Shown one piece after another: positions 1 through 7,424 of a DNA stretch of 15,348 nt. The stretch comes from JALOOB01 sp964387985 (GTDB lineage: Bacteria > Chloroflexota > Anaerolineae > CG2-30-64-16). The stretch covers positions 1-15,348 of the forward strand of contig CAYLZG010000107.1 of the NCBI GenBank assembly GCA_964387985.1, given 5' to 3'. The notes under the pieces are model-generated. The model saw only the letters and a program-made list of their open reading frames with translations, was not told the origin of the DNA and did not search any database. Made by a program: the position numbers and the translations under genes. Every line of letters begins with the position of its first letter. The stretch's first letter is position 1.

Positions 1-47
1 GATCTTCTCCGTGCAAGGGAGACGCCTTCCCGCTAGGCCACGGGCCC
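1..47 (-). tRNA. tRNA-Ala (anticodon TGC), 5' part only
   Basis: Read on the minus strand from position 47, the sequence folds as the 5' two-thirds of a tRNA. It has a 7-nt acceptor strand GGGCCCG (47-41), TG, a 3-bp D stem GCC/GGC around TAGCGGGAA, and a perfect 5-bp anticodon stem TCTCC/GGAGA. The 7-nt loop is CTTGCAC, with anticodon TGC at 15-13. The variable loop begins AGATC and the window then ends, so the T arm and the 3' acceptor strand are not visible. Anticodon and general sequence match bacterial tRNA-Ala(UGC). The missing G3:U70 check leaves a little doubt. Confidence 0.85.
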
Positions 48-57
48 AGGTTACGAT

Positions 58-111
58 GGAAGATTGAAAGTGAAGATTGAAGATTTGCATCTTCGCGAAG
101 CTTAGCTTCGC
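58..111. repeat. Two adjacent short hairpins after a GAAGATTGAA direct repeat
   Basis: Between the tRNA and the carbonic anhydrase gene, GAAGATTGAA occurs twice (59-68 and 72-81). It is followed by the inverted repeat GAAGAT-ttgc-ATCTTC (79-94) and the perfect 7-bp inverted repeat GCGAAGC-tta-GCTTCGC (95-111). Neither has a T-run, so they are not obvious terminators. They may be a small intergenic palindromic repeat or structure in the upstream region of the tRNA transcript. The remainder of 112-194 holds nothing I recognise. Confidence 0.5.
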
Positions 112-194
112 ACATCTTCCTCAATTCATTCTCACGTCGCCCTGCTATTTTACCCAAGCATGCGCTGTTGGGCAAATTCGGGATGCGCTCAAGA

Positions 195-228
195 TGCGGC
201 CGGGGACGATTCACGGTCCCCGGCCGCA
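195..228 (-). terminator. Strong hairpin after the carbonic anhydrase gene
   Basis: A perfect 13-bp GC-rich inverted repeat (arms 195-207 and 216-228, 8-nt loop) begins 7 nt beyond the stop codon of the minus-strand carbonic anhydrase gene. On that strand it is followed only by TCTT, so the U-tract of a classical intrinsic terminator is poor. Position and stem strength still favour transcription termination or 3'-end protection. Confidence 0.65.
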
Positions 229-235
229 CAGCCCA

Positions 236-730
236 TCAGTCAACCCGCTGGAGCACGCCCGTCCGCACGTCATAGATGGCCCCACTGACAGGAATGCCGG
301 AGGGGATCAGCGGCGAGGCGCGCAGCGTGGCGATGTCGTCGCGCACGCTCTGTTCCAGGTCGGGGAAGGGCAGAAAGTCGCGCTCCCCGACATCCACCCC
401 GAGGTCCTGGCGGATTTTGGCCGCCAGGTCGGCGTTGCTGAACGTGAGCATGCCGCAGTCGGTGTGGTGAATGACCACGATCTCCTGCGTGCCCAGCAGC
501 CGCTGGGAAATCACGAGCGAGCGAATCGCATCCTCTGAAACGCGGCCACCCGCGTTGCGAATCACGTGTGCATCGCCCACGTCCAGATCCAGGAACTTCT
601 CAGGATGCAGGCGCGCATCCATACAGGTCACGATCGCCACCTTGCGGGCGGGCGGCATCGGCAGATGGCCCTGGGTGAAGGTGCCCGCATACGTCTGGTT
701 CCGGGCGAGCATCGTCTCGAACTGCGTCAT
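236..730 (-). CDS. Beta-class carbonic anhydrase
   Basis: This 164-residue enzyme should interconvert CO2 and bicarbonate in the cytoplasm. The zinc site of beta-carbonic anhydrases is visible: Cys36 and the Asp38/Arg40 dyad in CMDAR, then His89 and Cys92 in HHTDCGM. The RNAGGR segment at 58-63 is also typical of the family. The length fits the compact, mostly prokaryotic clade (about 160-170 residues, Rv1284-like). The ATG at 730 is preceded by a GAGAGGTG ribosome-binding site at suitable spacing. The gene has its own promoter candidate (785-814) and a hairpin after its stop, so it is probably monocistronic, although no terminator separates it from the upstream racemase gene. Metal ligands are complete and I see nothing degenerate. 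Confidence 0.93.
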   Translation of the reverse strand: MTQFETMLARNQTYAGTFTQGHLPMPPARKVAIVTCMDARLHPEKFLDLDVGDAHVIRNAGGRVSEDAIRSLVISQRLLGTQEIVVIHHTDCGMLTFSNADLAAKIRQDLGVDVGERDFLPFPDLEQSVRDDIATLRASPLIPSGIPVSGAIYDVRTGVLQRVD

Positions 731-784
731 GGTACACCTCTCATACCTGCTGGCGCGGCGGTAGTAAGGATTTTGTACAGACTT

Positions 785-814
785 AGTATACTATATTGTA
801 TGTTATGGATGCAA
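785..814 (-). promoter_or_regulatory. Candidate sigma70 promoter of the carbonic anhydrase gene
   Basis: On the minus strand TTGCAT (814-809) is separated by 18 bp from TATACT (790-785), in an AT-rich island within GC-rich DNA. The -10 box matches 5 of 6 consensus bases and the -35 box 3 of 6. A 10-bp perfect palindrome TAGTATACTA (784-793) overlaps the -10 box. Transcription would start near 778, leaving a leader of about 47 nt. Confidence 0.5.
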
Positions 815-826
815 ATGGGGTCGGGT

Positions 827-1591
827 TCAGGGTCTCAGCTTCTCGGGGTAGGTCTCGCGAATCAGCGCGCGGGCCAGCACCAGGGTCGGGTCAACGGCCG
901 GCACGCCGTGGAGCGTGTGCTCCGGGATGGCGAGGGGGATCTCGGTGCAGCCCAGGATGATGGCCTCGGCGCCCTGAGATGCCAGGTGCCCGGCCGCCAG
1001 GAGCAGCTCGGCGCGGGCGCGTTCGGTGACCGGGCTCGACTGCGCCTTGATGCCGTATTCCTCGTCGTAGATGGCGGCCTGCACCCGCGCCTGCACGTCG
1101 TCCGCCGGCGCGAGCGCGGTGATGCCCAGCGTCTGCAGGACGGCCGGGTAGACGGCGGCGCGCGCCGTGCCGGTCGTGCTCAGCACGCCTACCCGCTGCA
1201 AGCCCGGCCGGGTCTCTGCCAGGAAGCGCGCCGTCTCACGGATCATGTGCAGCACGCGGACCCGGCTGCCCACCCGGGCCAGCTCCGCCAGCAGCACATC
1301 GAAGATGCGCGGGGCGTGCGCGGTGTTGCAGGGGATGCCGGCCACCGTGACGCCCAGCGTCTCCAGCTTGCGGATGACCGCAGCCAGCGCATAGGCCGGG
1401 TTCTCCGCCGCCTCGCCCAGCAGGTACGCGGTGCGGTCGGCGATGGTGTGGGGCAGGGAGAGGAGCGCGACGGGCAGGTGCTCCTGGTCGCGGCGCGCGG
1501 CCGTCTGGTCGAAGACCTTCGCCGCCAGGTCGAGCCCGGCGTAGGGACCGACGCCGCCGGCAATGCCGATCAGGTGGGGGTGTGCGTTCAC
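827..1591 (-). CDS. Aspartate/glutamate racemase family protein
   Basis: The 254-residue protein belongs to the cofactor-independent Asp/Glu racemase superfamily, which inverts the alpha carbon of amino acids with two cysteines acting as acid and base. Both are present: Cys88 in PCNTAH and Cys215 in ILGCTEIPL. The N-terminal strand HLIGIAGGVGP (6-16) is the typical opening, so the GTG at 1591 is a reasonable start even though it has only a weak, close AGGCGG ribosome-binding site. It looks closest to the aspartate-racemase/YgeA-like branch, but the substrate cannot be fixed from sequence. It lies 48 bp after dppC on the same strand and is probably the last gene of the dpp operon, suggesting that it acts on amino acids released from imported peptides. 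Its first codons lie inside a 26-bp tandem repeat. Confidence 0.88.
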   Translation of the reverse strand: MNAHPHLIGIAGGVGPYAGLDLAAKVFDQTAARRDQEHLPVALLSLPHTIADRTAYLLGEAAENPAYALAAVIRKLETLGVTVAGIPCNTAHAPRIFDVLLAELARVGSRVRVLHMIRETARFLAETRPGLQRVGVLSTTGTARAAVYPAVLQTLGITALAPADDVQARVQAAIYDEEYGIKAQSSPVTERARAELLLAAGHLASQGAEAIILGCTEIPLAIPEHTLHGVPAVDPTLVLARALIRETYPEKLRP

Positions 1592-1654
1592 AGCCGCCTG
1601 CTGGCGTATGGGCTCACAGCCGCATGCGGGCGCATGCGCTTACAGCCTCATGCG
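1577..1654. repeat. Three tandem imperfect 26-bp repeats
   Basis: Contiguous units occupy 1577-1602, 1603-1628 and 1629-1654. Each centres on the minus-strand core GGCTGTRA preceded by GCATG or a variant. Units 1629-1654 and 1603-1628 agree at 22 of 26 positions, and units 1603-1628 and 1577-1602 at 20 of 26. The first read on the minus strand contains the last codons and stop of dppC, the second is intergenic and repeats a similar Arg-Met-Arg-Leu-stop coding pattern, and the third contains the GTG start of the racemase gene. Confidence 0.8.
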
Positions 1655-2539
1655 CGGGTCCAGCGCGTCGCGCAGCCCGTCGCCCAGCAGGTTGAAGCCC
1701 AGGACGGCCAGCAGGATCGCCAGGCCGGGGAAGGTCGCGACATGCGGGGCCAGCACGAGGTAATCGCGGCCGTCGCTCAACATTGCGCCCCACTCCGGCG
1801 TGGGCGGCTGCGCGCCCAGCCCGAGAAAGCTCAGGCTGGCGGCCGTCAGGATCGCAGTGGCGATGCGCATCGTGACCAGGACGATCAGGGGCGCGAGGAT
1901 GTTGGGGAACAGGTGCAGGCGCATGATCCGGCTGTCGGATGCGCCGACCGTGCGCGCAGCGACGACGTATTCGTTCTGCCGGACCGACAGGACGGACCCG
2001 CGCACGACGCGCGTGAAGGTCGGCACGGAGAAGATCGCGACTGCAATGATGACGTTGTTGAGCCCGGGCCCGATGGCGGCAATGATGGCAATCGCAAGCA
2101 GCAGCCCCGGAAAGGCCAGCAGGATATCCATCAGCCGCATAATCAGCAGGTCTGCGATCCCTCCATAGAAGCCCGAAATGAGGCCGAGCACCGATCCGAT
2201 CAGCCCGGCGAGGAACGCGCCGAGGAACCCGATCCGCAGCGAATAGGCCGCGCCGTGGATGATCCGGCTCAGGATGTCGCGGCCGTGGACATCCGTGCCG
2301 AGCAGATGGTCCAGCGAGGGCGCCTTGACGCTGTTGCGCAGGTCCTGCTTGATGGGACTGTAGGGCGCGAGCAGCGGCGCAGCCAGCCCCGCGATGATGA
2401 GCAGCAGCACGATGACGCCCCCGAACACCGCGGCCCGGTTGCGGATGAGCCGCACCCATGCGTCGCGCCACAGGCTGCGCGGGCGCTGTGCCAGCGTGAG
2501 GGCGGCAGCAGGGGAGGCTGTGGCGTTAGCCGTTGTCAT
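1640..2539 (-). CDS. dppC: Dipeptide/oligopeptide ABC transporter permease (DppC-like)
   Basis: This 299-residue inner-membrane permease would pair with DppB to form the channel of a peptide ABC importer. It shows the N-terminal OppC-type segment with one membrane helix (about 37-58), then the periplasmic motif HLLGTDVHGRDILSRI (78-93). Several hydrophobic helices follow, and the EAA cytoplasmic loop that contacts the ATPase is around 191-213 (YVVAARTVGASDSRIMRLH). Family length is about 280-300, so it is full length. The ATG at 2539 follows a GAGGAT ribosome-binding site and overlaps the dppB 3' end by 14 nt, indicating translational coupling. The substrate could be dipeptides, oligopeptides or, in this large family, nickel or sugars. 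The DppA-like partner favours peptides. Confidence 0.93.
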   Translation of the reverse strand: MTTANATASPAAALTLAQRPRSLWRDAWVRLIRNRAAVFGGVIVLLLIIAGLAAPLLAPYSPIKQDLRNSVKAPSLDHLLGTDVHGRDILSRIIHGAAYSLRIGFLGAFLAGLIGSVLGLISGFYGGIADLLIMRLMDILLAFPGLLLAIAIIAAIGPGLNNVIIAVAIFSVPTFTRVVRGSVLSVRQNEYVVAARTVGASDSRIMRLHLFPNILAPLIVLVTMRIATAILTAASLSFLGLGAQPPTPEWGAMLSDGRDYLVLAPHVATFPGLAILLAVLGFNLLGDGLRDALDPRMRL

Positions 2540-3461
2540 AATGTATCCTCGGGTCGAGCCAGGCGTAAAGCACGTCGACCGCCAGGTTCACCAGGACGAA
2601 CTGGACGGCCAGTATCAGCAGGATGCCCTGGACCATCGGGTAATCTCTAAACGCAATCGAGTCGACCAGCAGGCGGCCCACCCCGGGGTAGGCGAACACG
2701 GTCTCGGTGATGACCGCGCCTGCGAGGAGGAAGCCGAATTCCAGCCCGATGACCGTGACGACGGGGATCAGGGCGTTCTTGAGTGCATGCCGGTAGACGA
2801 CGGTCTGCCGCCGCAGGCCCTTCGCCGTCGCGGTGCGGATGTAGTCCTGGTTGAGCACTTCGAGCAGGCTGGAGCGCGTGACGCGCGCGATGATGGCCGC
2901 CGCACCCACCCCCAGCGTGACGCCGGGCAGGACGAGGTTATGCCAGTCCCCGCGACCGCTGGTCGGCAGCCAGCGCAGCTTGACGGCGAAGATCCACATC
3001 AGCATGAGGCCCAGCCAGAAGGAGGGCGTGCAGATGCCGAGCAGCGCGACGATCATGCTGGCGTAATCCAGCGGGGAGTTGCGGCGCGTGGCCGCGATGA
3101 TGCCGGTGGTCAGCCCGATGATGACGGCGATGGTGATGCTGACCAGGGTGAGCTGTGCGGTGGCGGGCAGGCGCAAGCCGATCTCGTAGGTCACCAGATT
3201 GCGCGTGCGCGTGGAGCGGCCCATGTCGCCCTGAAACAGGTTGCCGAGCCAGGTGAAGTACTGCTCGGGCAGGGATCGATTCAGGCCGAGCGACTCGCGC
3301 AGCATCTCGACATCGGCCTGGGTGGCGTCCAGCCCGGCCATCAGCCGGGCCGGATCGCCGGGCACAAAATGCAGCAGCAGGAACACGGCAATCGACACCC
3401 CGAGCAGCGTCGGGATGACGATCACCAGGCGGCGAAGGAAGTAGGTGAACATGCGCTGCAC
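2526..3461 (-). CDS. dppB: Dipeptide/oligopeptide ABC transporter permease (DppB-like)
   Basis: The 311-residue protein is the first permease subunit of the peptide importer. It begins with the classical DppB opening, YFLRRLVIVIPTLLGVSIAVF, as transmembrane helix 1, followed by HFVPGDPA (31-38). Further helices lie near 105-125, 136-160 and 180-195, and the EAA loop is around 207-230 (DYIRTATAKGLRRQTVVYRH). The C terminus WLDPRIHYD is typical of the family. The start ATG at 3461 has a GAGGTG ribosome-binding site 7 nt upstream. The gene lies 73 bp after dppA and overlaps dppC by 14 nt, so the three form one operon. The ATPase subunits are not in this window and must be supplied from elsewhere or lie outside the operon. 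Confidence 0.93.
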   Translation of the reverse strand: MQRMFTYFLRRLVIVIPTLLGVSIAVFLLLHFVPGDPARLMAGLDATQADVEMLRESLGLNRSLPEQYFTWLGNLFQGDMGRSTRTRNLVTYEIGLRLPATAQLTLVSITIAVIIGLTTGIIAATRRNSPLDYASMIVALLGICTPSFWLGLMLMWIFAVKLRWLPTSGRGDWHNLVLPGVTLGVGAAAIIARVTRSSLLEVLNQDYIRTATAKGLRRQTVVYRHALKNALIPVVTVIGLEFGFLLAGAVITETVFAYPGVGRLLVDSIAFRDYPMVQGILLILAVQFVLVNLAVDVLYAWLDPRIHYDNG

Positions 3462-3534
3462 CTCGTGAGCCGGCTGCGGATGGTGGTGTACTCACCGGCC
3501 GCCCGCAACCGGCCCTGCAAATCAACTACGCGAC

Positions 3535-5181
3535 TTACTTGATGTAGCCCTTGCGATAGTAGCCGATGCCGTCGGGCTGGATCCACATATCGGCGACCTT
3601 GTTGCTGATGCCGCCGAGCACGGTCGTGCGCCACAGGAAGATCCAGGGCGCCTCCTCCATGGCAATCTCCTGCGCCTTGGCGTAGGCTTCCTTGCGGACG
3701 GCTTCGTCAGCCGTCGCCAGGCCGGCCTTGATCTGCGCATCGAAGTCCGGATTGTCCCAGAACGCGAGGTTGAAGGACGCCGGTGGGATGGATTCCGCAG
3801 CCAGCAGCGGGCGCAGGCCCCAGTCCGCATCGCCGGTGGACGGTGACCAGCCGGCGAAGTTCAGCATGCTCTGGTTTTCTTCCATCGGCTTGAAGCGCTC
3901 GGCGCTGAGGGTCGCGGCTTCCATGTTCAGCACCTCGACCTCGACGCCGATCTCCGCCAGCTGGCCCTGGATCGCGACGGCGACCTGCTTGGAGTCCGTC
4001 GCATCCGAGGCCCACAGCGTCGTCTTGAAGGTCGGCACGCCGGCCTCCGCCAGCAGCGCCTTGGCCTTCTCGGGGTCATATTCGTAGGTCTTGATCGACT
4101 TGTAGCCCCAGACGCGCGGGGCCAGCGGGGAGTCGATCTGCTGGCCGTAGCCGGCGAGCACGGAATCGATGATGGCCTGCTTGTCGACTGCGTAGTTGAG
4201 CGCCTGGCGCACCCGCTTGTCGGTGAAGGGCTCCTTCTGGGTGTTCATGGCGACCCAGTAGGTGTAGATGGCCTCGTTCTCGACGATGGAGGCATCCGCG
4301 CTGCCCTTGAGCAGCTCGACCTGCGGGTAGGGCACCTGGTTGATGAAGTGCGCGTCGCCGGCCTGGAGCATGCTGATGCGCGTGCCCGCCTCGGGCACCG
4401 GCTTGATGACGAAACGGTCCACCTTGCCGGCCTGCTCGGGGTTCCAGTAGTCCGCAAACTTCTCGACGGTCAGGTGATCGCCCGGCACCCACTCGACGAA
4501 CTTGTAGGGACCTGTGCCGACCGGGGCCTTGCCGAACTCGAGCACCTGCTCGCCCTGCTTGGCCGCCAGCGGGCTGACGATGCCGCCCGCAGGATGCGCA
4601 AAGGTGGCGATCATGGCGCCGAACGGCTCGGACGTGGTGAACTTGACGGTGTATTCGTCGATCACCTCGGTCTGGGCGATGATGCGGTAGAGGCCGTAGC
4701 GCTTGAGCTTGTTGTCCGGGTTGGTGACGCGGTCGAAGTTATACTTGACTGCCTCGGCGTTGAACGCCGCGCCGTCATGGAACTTGATGCCCTGGCGCAG
4801 GTAGAACGTGAACGTGGTGGCGTCGTCGGAGGCCTCCCAGCGTTCGGCCAGCATGGGCTGCATTTCCATTTTTTCGTCGAAGCCGATGAGACCTTCGAAC
4901 ATCAGCTTCTCGGGACCGTAGGAGGCGTTGTCGTTGGTGTCGTGCGGGTCGAGGCTCACGACGTCGGCGTACTGCGCGATGACAATTTCGGTGGGGCCGG
5001 CTGCGGCTGCAGGTGCAGTGGTGGGGGCCGCGGCGGCCTCACCTTCGGCTGCCGGGGCAGCCGGGCCTGGTGCAGTGGTGGTCGCCGGCGGTGCGCAGGC
5101 CGCAAGCGCGGCTGCGCCGGCCGAGATACCGGCCATCCGGAAAAACTTGCGGCGGCTGATAGGTTTGGTCTCTGGGGTCAT
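3535..5181 (-). CDS. dppA: Peptide ABC transporter substrate-binding lipoprotein (SBP family 5, DppA/OppA-like)
   Basis: This 548-residue extracytoplasmic receptor would deliver peptides to DppBC. The N terminus carries a twin-arginine motif SRRKFFR (9-15), a short hydrophobic stretch and a lipobox ending at Cys29 (ALAAC), so it is probably exported folded by Tat and lipidated. An Ala/Pro/Thr-rich linker (about 30-63) leads to the SBP_bac_5 domain, which starts with EIVIAQYADVVSLDPHDTND. Family signatures include FEGLIGFDEKMEMQPMLAERW and FYLRQGIKFHDGAAFNAEAV. The ATG at 5181 has a strong AGGAGGAG ribosome-binding site. It is the first gene of the dppA-dppB-dppC-racemase operon, transcribed from the promoter at 5342-5370 with a leader of about 155 nt. 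Peptide specificity is not certain for this family. Confidence 0.92.
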   Translation of the reverse strand: MTPETKPISRRKFFRMAGISAGAAALAACAPPATTTAPGPAAPAAEGEAAAAPTTAPAAAAGPTEIVIAQYADVVSLDPHDTNDNASYGPEKLMFEGLIGFDEKMEMQPMLAERWEASDDATTFTFYLRQGIKFHDGAAFNAEAVKYNFDRVTNPDNKLKRYGLYRIIAQTEVIDEYTVKFTTSEPFGAMIATFAHPAGGIVSPLAAKQGEQVLEFGKAPVGTGPYKFVEWVPGDHLTVEKFADYWNPEQAGKVDRFVIKPVPEAGTRISMLQAGDAHFINQVPYPQVELLKGSADASIVENEAIYTYWVAMNTQKEPFTDKRVRQALNYAVDKQAIIDSVLAGYGQQIDSPLAPRVWGYKSIKTYEYDPEKAKALLAEAGVPTFKTTLWASDATDSKQVAVAIQGQLAEIGVEVEVLNMEAATLSAERFKPMEENQSMLNFAGWSPSTGDADWGLRPLLAAESIPPASFNLAFWDNPDFDAQIKAGLATADEAVRKEAYAKAQEIAMEEAPWIFLWRTTVLGGISNKVADMWIQPDGIGYYRKGYIK

Positions 5182-5341
5182 AGCTGTTCTCCTCCTGAAT
5201 CACCAATATGGCACGAAGCGGATGCGTATGGCCGCCTGCGGTCGGGGCAGCGAAGCCGAGGCTTGACAGAGCCGGAGAGTGCGGTGGCTGTTCGGCGTGC
5301 GGCTGCTGTGTCCGCCGCTGCACTGCGGGACCGCACCTAAC

Positions 5342-5370
5342 ATGATAATCGTTCTGCGGATAAATGCCAA
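5342..5370 (-). promoter_or_regulatory. Sigma70-type promoter of the dpp operon
   Basis: On the minus strand TTGGCA (5370-5365) and TATCAT (5347-5342) are separated by exactly 17 bp, a good match to a housekeeping promoter. Transcription would start near 5335, giving dppA a leader of about 155 nt. That leader (5182-5335) contains GC-rich self-complementary segments but no riboswitch or T-box that I recognise. Confidence 0.65.
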
Positions 5371-5399
5371 ATGTGAAAACGCGCGCACGCATTTTGGCA
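5365..5399. promoter_or_regulatory. Inverted repeat, candidate operator between dppA and cstA
   Basis: TGCCAAA (5365-5371) and TTTGGCA (5393-5399) form a perfect 7-bp inverted repeat with centres 28 bp apart. Similarity extends imperfectly inward (TGCCAAATGTG versus TGCCAAAATGCG). The left arm is the -35 box of the dpp promoter, so a protein bound here could block dpp transcription and act from upstream on cstA. No regulator in the window is an obvious partner. Confidence 0.45.
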
Positions 5400-5433
5400 A
5401 ACGTAGGCTGCCTTACAATGTGCAAGACGGAAT

Positions 5434-5462
5434 TTGACGTCTGGGAAAATGCGACGTAATAT
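5434..5462 (+). promoter_or_regulatory. Candidate sigma70 promoter of cstA
   Basis: TTGACG (5434-5439) and TAATAT (5457-5462) are spaced by 17 bp on the plus strand. The -35 box matches 5 of 6 consensus bases and the -10 box 4 of 6. A start near 5469 would leave an untranslated leader of about 180 nt before the cstA ATG at 5650. That leader holds no riboswitch I can identify. Confidence 0.55.
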
Positions 5463-5649
5463 GGATCACAGTCTAATCATCTCCTTGAGCGCTGTAACAG
5501 ACTCATCGTGCCATCGAGCAGGCCATTTCCGTAACCTGACTCGCAGCGCTGCCCCTTTGCGAGCAACGCCATTCCCAGCTATCTACAGTGACAGCTTCCG
5601 GCTGCTGCTGTTGTTCGGTTTGCATATTTTTATATCTGGGAGGCAAAGA

Positions 5650-7404
5650 ATGAACGCACTTGTAGTTGTTGCGGGCGGTGCCCTGATCCTCGTTCTGGCC
5701 TACCTGACCTATGGCAGGTTCTTGAGTCGCAAGATTTTCAATCTTAACGACAAGAACGTCACCCCTGCCGTGGCCATGGAAGACGGCGTCGACTTCGTTC
5801 CCACCGACGCCAAGTTCCTGGCAGGCCAACACTTCTCGGCCATTGCTGCGGCCGGGCCTATCACCGGGCCGATCATCGCCGGTCTCACCTTCGGGTGGGT
5901 GCCGACGCTGATCTGGATCCTGATCGGCAGCATCTTCATCGGCGGCGTGCACGACATGGGCGCACTGGTCGCGTCCGTGCGCAACAAGGCCCGCTCCATC
6001 ACCGAGACGGTGCGGCAAAACATCTCCCGCCGTGCCTGGATCCTGTTCAACCTGTTCATCTTCTTCACCCTGGTCATGATCATCGTGGCCTTCACGGACG
6101 TCACTACGTCGGCCTTCGTGAACGTGGTGGACTTGGGCGAGGGCCGCACGGTCGGCGGCGGCGCGATCGCCACCTCTTCGATCCTCTACCTGATCCTGCC
6201 GGTTGTCATGGGCTTGCTGCTCAAATACACCAAGTTGAGCCTGAAGTGGGCCACCATCATCTTCCTGCCGCTCGTCGGCGTCGCCATCTGGGTGGGCCAG
6301 TTCATCCCCTTCAACCTGCAGACCATCCTGGGCATGGACTCGCCCGCGTCGGCGCAGAAAGTGTGGAACGTCATCATCCTGCTCTACTGCTTCGTGGCAG
6401 CCGTCGTGCCCGTCTGGGCGCTGCTGCAGCCGCGCGGTCACCTGGGCGGGTACTTCCTCTATGTGTCGCTGGCGCTGGCCTTCATCGGCGTCATCTTCGG
6501 GAATTTCACCATCAAGTACCCCGCTTTCACGAATGCTTTCGGCGGGAGCGGCTTCTGGACGCCGATGTTCCCGATGTTGTTTATCACCGTGGCGTGTGGC
6601 GCCTGTTCGGGCTTCCACAGCTTAGTCGGCTCCGGCACGACCTCCAAGCAGCTGGCGAAGGAGAGCGATGCCCGGCCGATCGGCTATGGCATGATGCTGA
6701 CCGAAGGCGTGGTGGCCATCATCGCGCTGACGACGGTCATGATCCTGGCGGCAGACAACGAGCTGGTCAAGAAGTCGCCCAACTTCATCTACGCTTCCGG
6801 CCTGGGCTCGTTCATGCAGTTGATCGGCATCAACCCGGTCTTCGGCATCTCATTCGGCCTGATGGCCTTCACCACCTTCGTCTATGACACCCTGGACATC
6901 TGCACCCGCCTGGGCCGCTACATCATCCAGGAACTGACCGGCTGGAAGGGCACGTTCGGCCGGGTTCTCTCCACCGTCCTCACCGGCGGCCTGCCGCTCA
7001 TCCTGATCACCATCACGCTGTACGATCCCACGGGCGCGCCGGTGCCAGCCTGGAAGCTGTTCTGGACGACCTTCGGCGCATCCAACCAGTTGCTGGCCGC
7101 GCTGGCCCTGGTGGGCATCACGGTCTGGCTGCTCAACACTGCCGAGTTCAAGAAGGCGTGGCTCTTCACGGTGGTCCCGGCGGTCTGGATGTTCTTCATG
7201 AGCACCTGGGCCCTGTTCCGCATGCTGCTGTCCTACATCATCAAGGACGGCGCCTTCACCATGCCGGTGGGCACCAACCTGATCATCCCGGCGATGTGCA
7301 TCATCTACCTGGCGCTCGCCATCTGGATGGCCATCGAAACCATCAGCACCTTTGCGCACCGCGGCACCCATAAGCCGGAGACGGCTGCCCCCGTCGCAGC
7401 CTAG
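5650..7404 (+). CDS. cstA: CstA-family carbon starvation / peptide or pyruvate transporter
   Basis: This polytopic inner-membrane protein of 584 residues belongs to the CstA/BtsT family, implicated in peptide uptake during carbon starvation and in pyruvate-proton symport. The family signatures are clear: GQHFSAIAAAGPITGPIIAG (59-78), GGVHDMGA (98-105), CGACSGFHSLVGSGTTSKQL and FGASNQLLAALAL. About 14-16 hydrophobic segments follow one another. I chose the ATG at 5650, which follows a GGGAGG ribosome-binding site and starts directly at the first membrane helix. The reading frame stays open upstream to a TTG at 5434, but those extra 72 codons would overlap the promoter and do not look protein-like. 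It is shorter than E. coli CstA (about 700 residues) but within the range of the compact family members. It is divergent from the dpp operon, consistent with linked control of peptide and carbon scavenging, and is followed by a strong terminator. Confidence 0.93.
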   Translation: MNALVVVAGGALILVLAYLTYGRFLSRKIFNLNDKNVTPAVAMEDGVDFVPTDAKFLAGQHFSAIAAAGPITGPIIAGLTFGWVPTLIWILIGSIFIGGVHDMGALVASVRNKARSITETVRQNISRRAWILFNLFIFFTLVMIIVAFTDVTTSAFVNVVDLGEGRTVGGGAIATSSILYLILPVVMGLLLKYTKLSLKWATIIFLPLVGVAIWVGQFIPFNLQTILGMDSPASAQKVWNVIILLYCFVAAVVPVWALLQPRGHLGGYFLYVSLALAFIGVIFGNFTIKYPAFTNAFGGSGFWTPMFPMLFITVACGACSGFHSLVGSGTTSKQLAKESDARPIGYGMMLTEGVVAIIALTTVMILAADNELVKKSPNFIYASGLGSFMQLIGINPVFGISFGLMAFTTFVYDTLDICTRLGRYIIQELTGWKGTFGRVLSTVLTGGLPLILITITLYDPTGAPVPAWKLFWTTFGASNQLLAALALVGITVWLLNTAEFKKAWLFTVVPAVWMFFMSTWALFRMLLSYIIKDGAFTMPVGTNLIIPAMCIIYLALAIWMAIETISTFAHRGTHKPETAAPVAA

Positions 7405-7424
7405 TTTCACAGGCACGGGTTCAC

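Noticed and set aside
77..538. A plus-strand open frame of 153 codons starting near the tRNA
   Set aside because: It runs antisense into the carbonic anhydrase gene and through two hairpins, with no coding signature.
566..2650. A plus-strand open frame of 694 codons opposite the carbonic anhydrase, racemase and dppC genes
   Set aside because: The product is Arg/Gln/Asp/Gly-rich without any fold signature and lies antisense to three genes with clear family motifs. Long open antisense frames are expected in GC-rich DNA.
5434..5649. N-terminal extension of CstA by 72 codons from a TTG start
   Set aside because: It overlaps a good promoter, lacks a ribosome-binding site and protein-like character, while the ATG at 5650 has a strong site and begins at the first membrane helix.
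5503..6618. A minus-strand open frame of 371 codons opposite cstA
   Set aside because: The composition is Asp/Gln/Glu/Arg-rich, the typical antisense image of a membrane protein gene.
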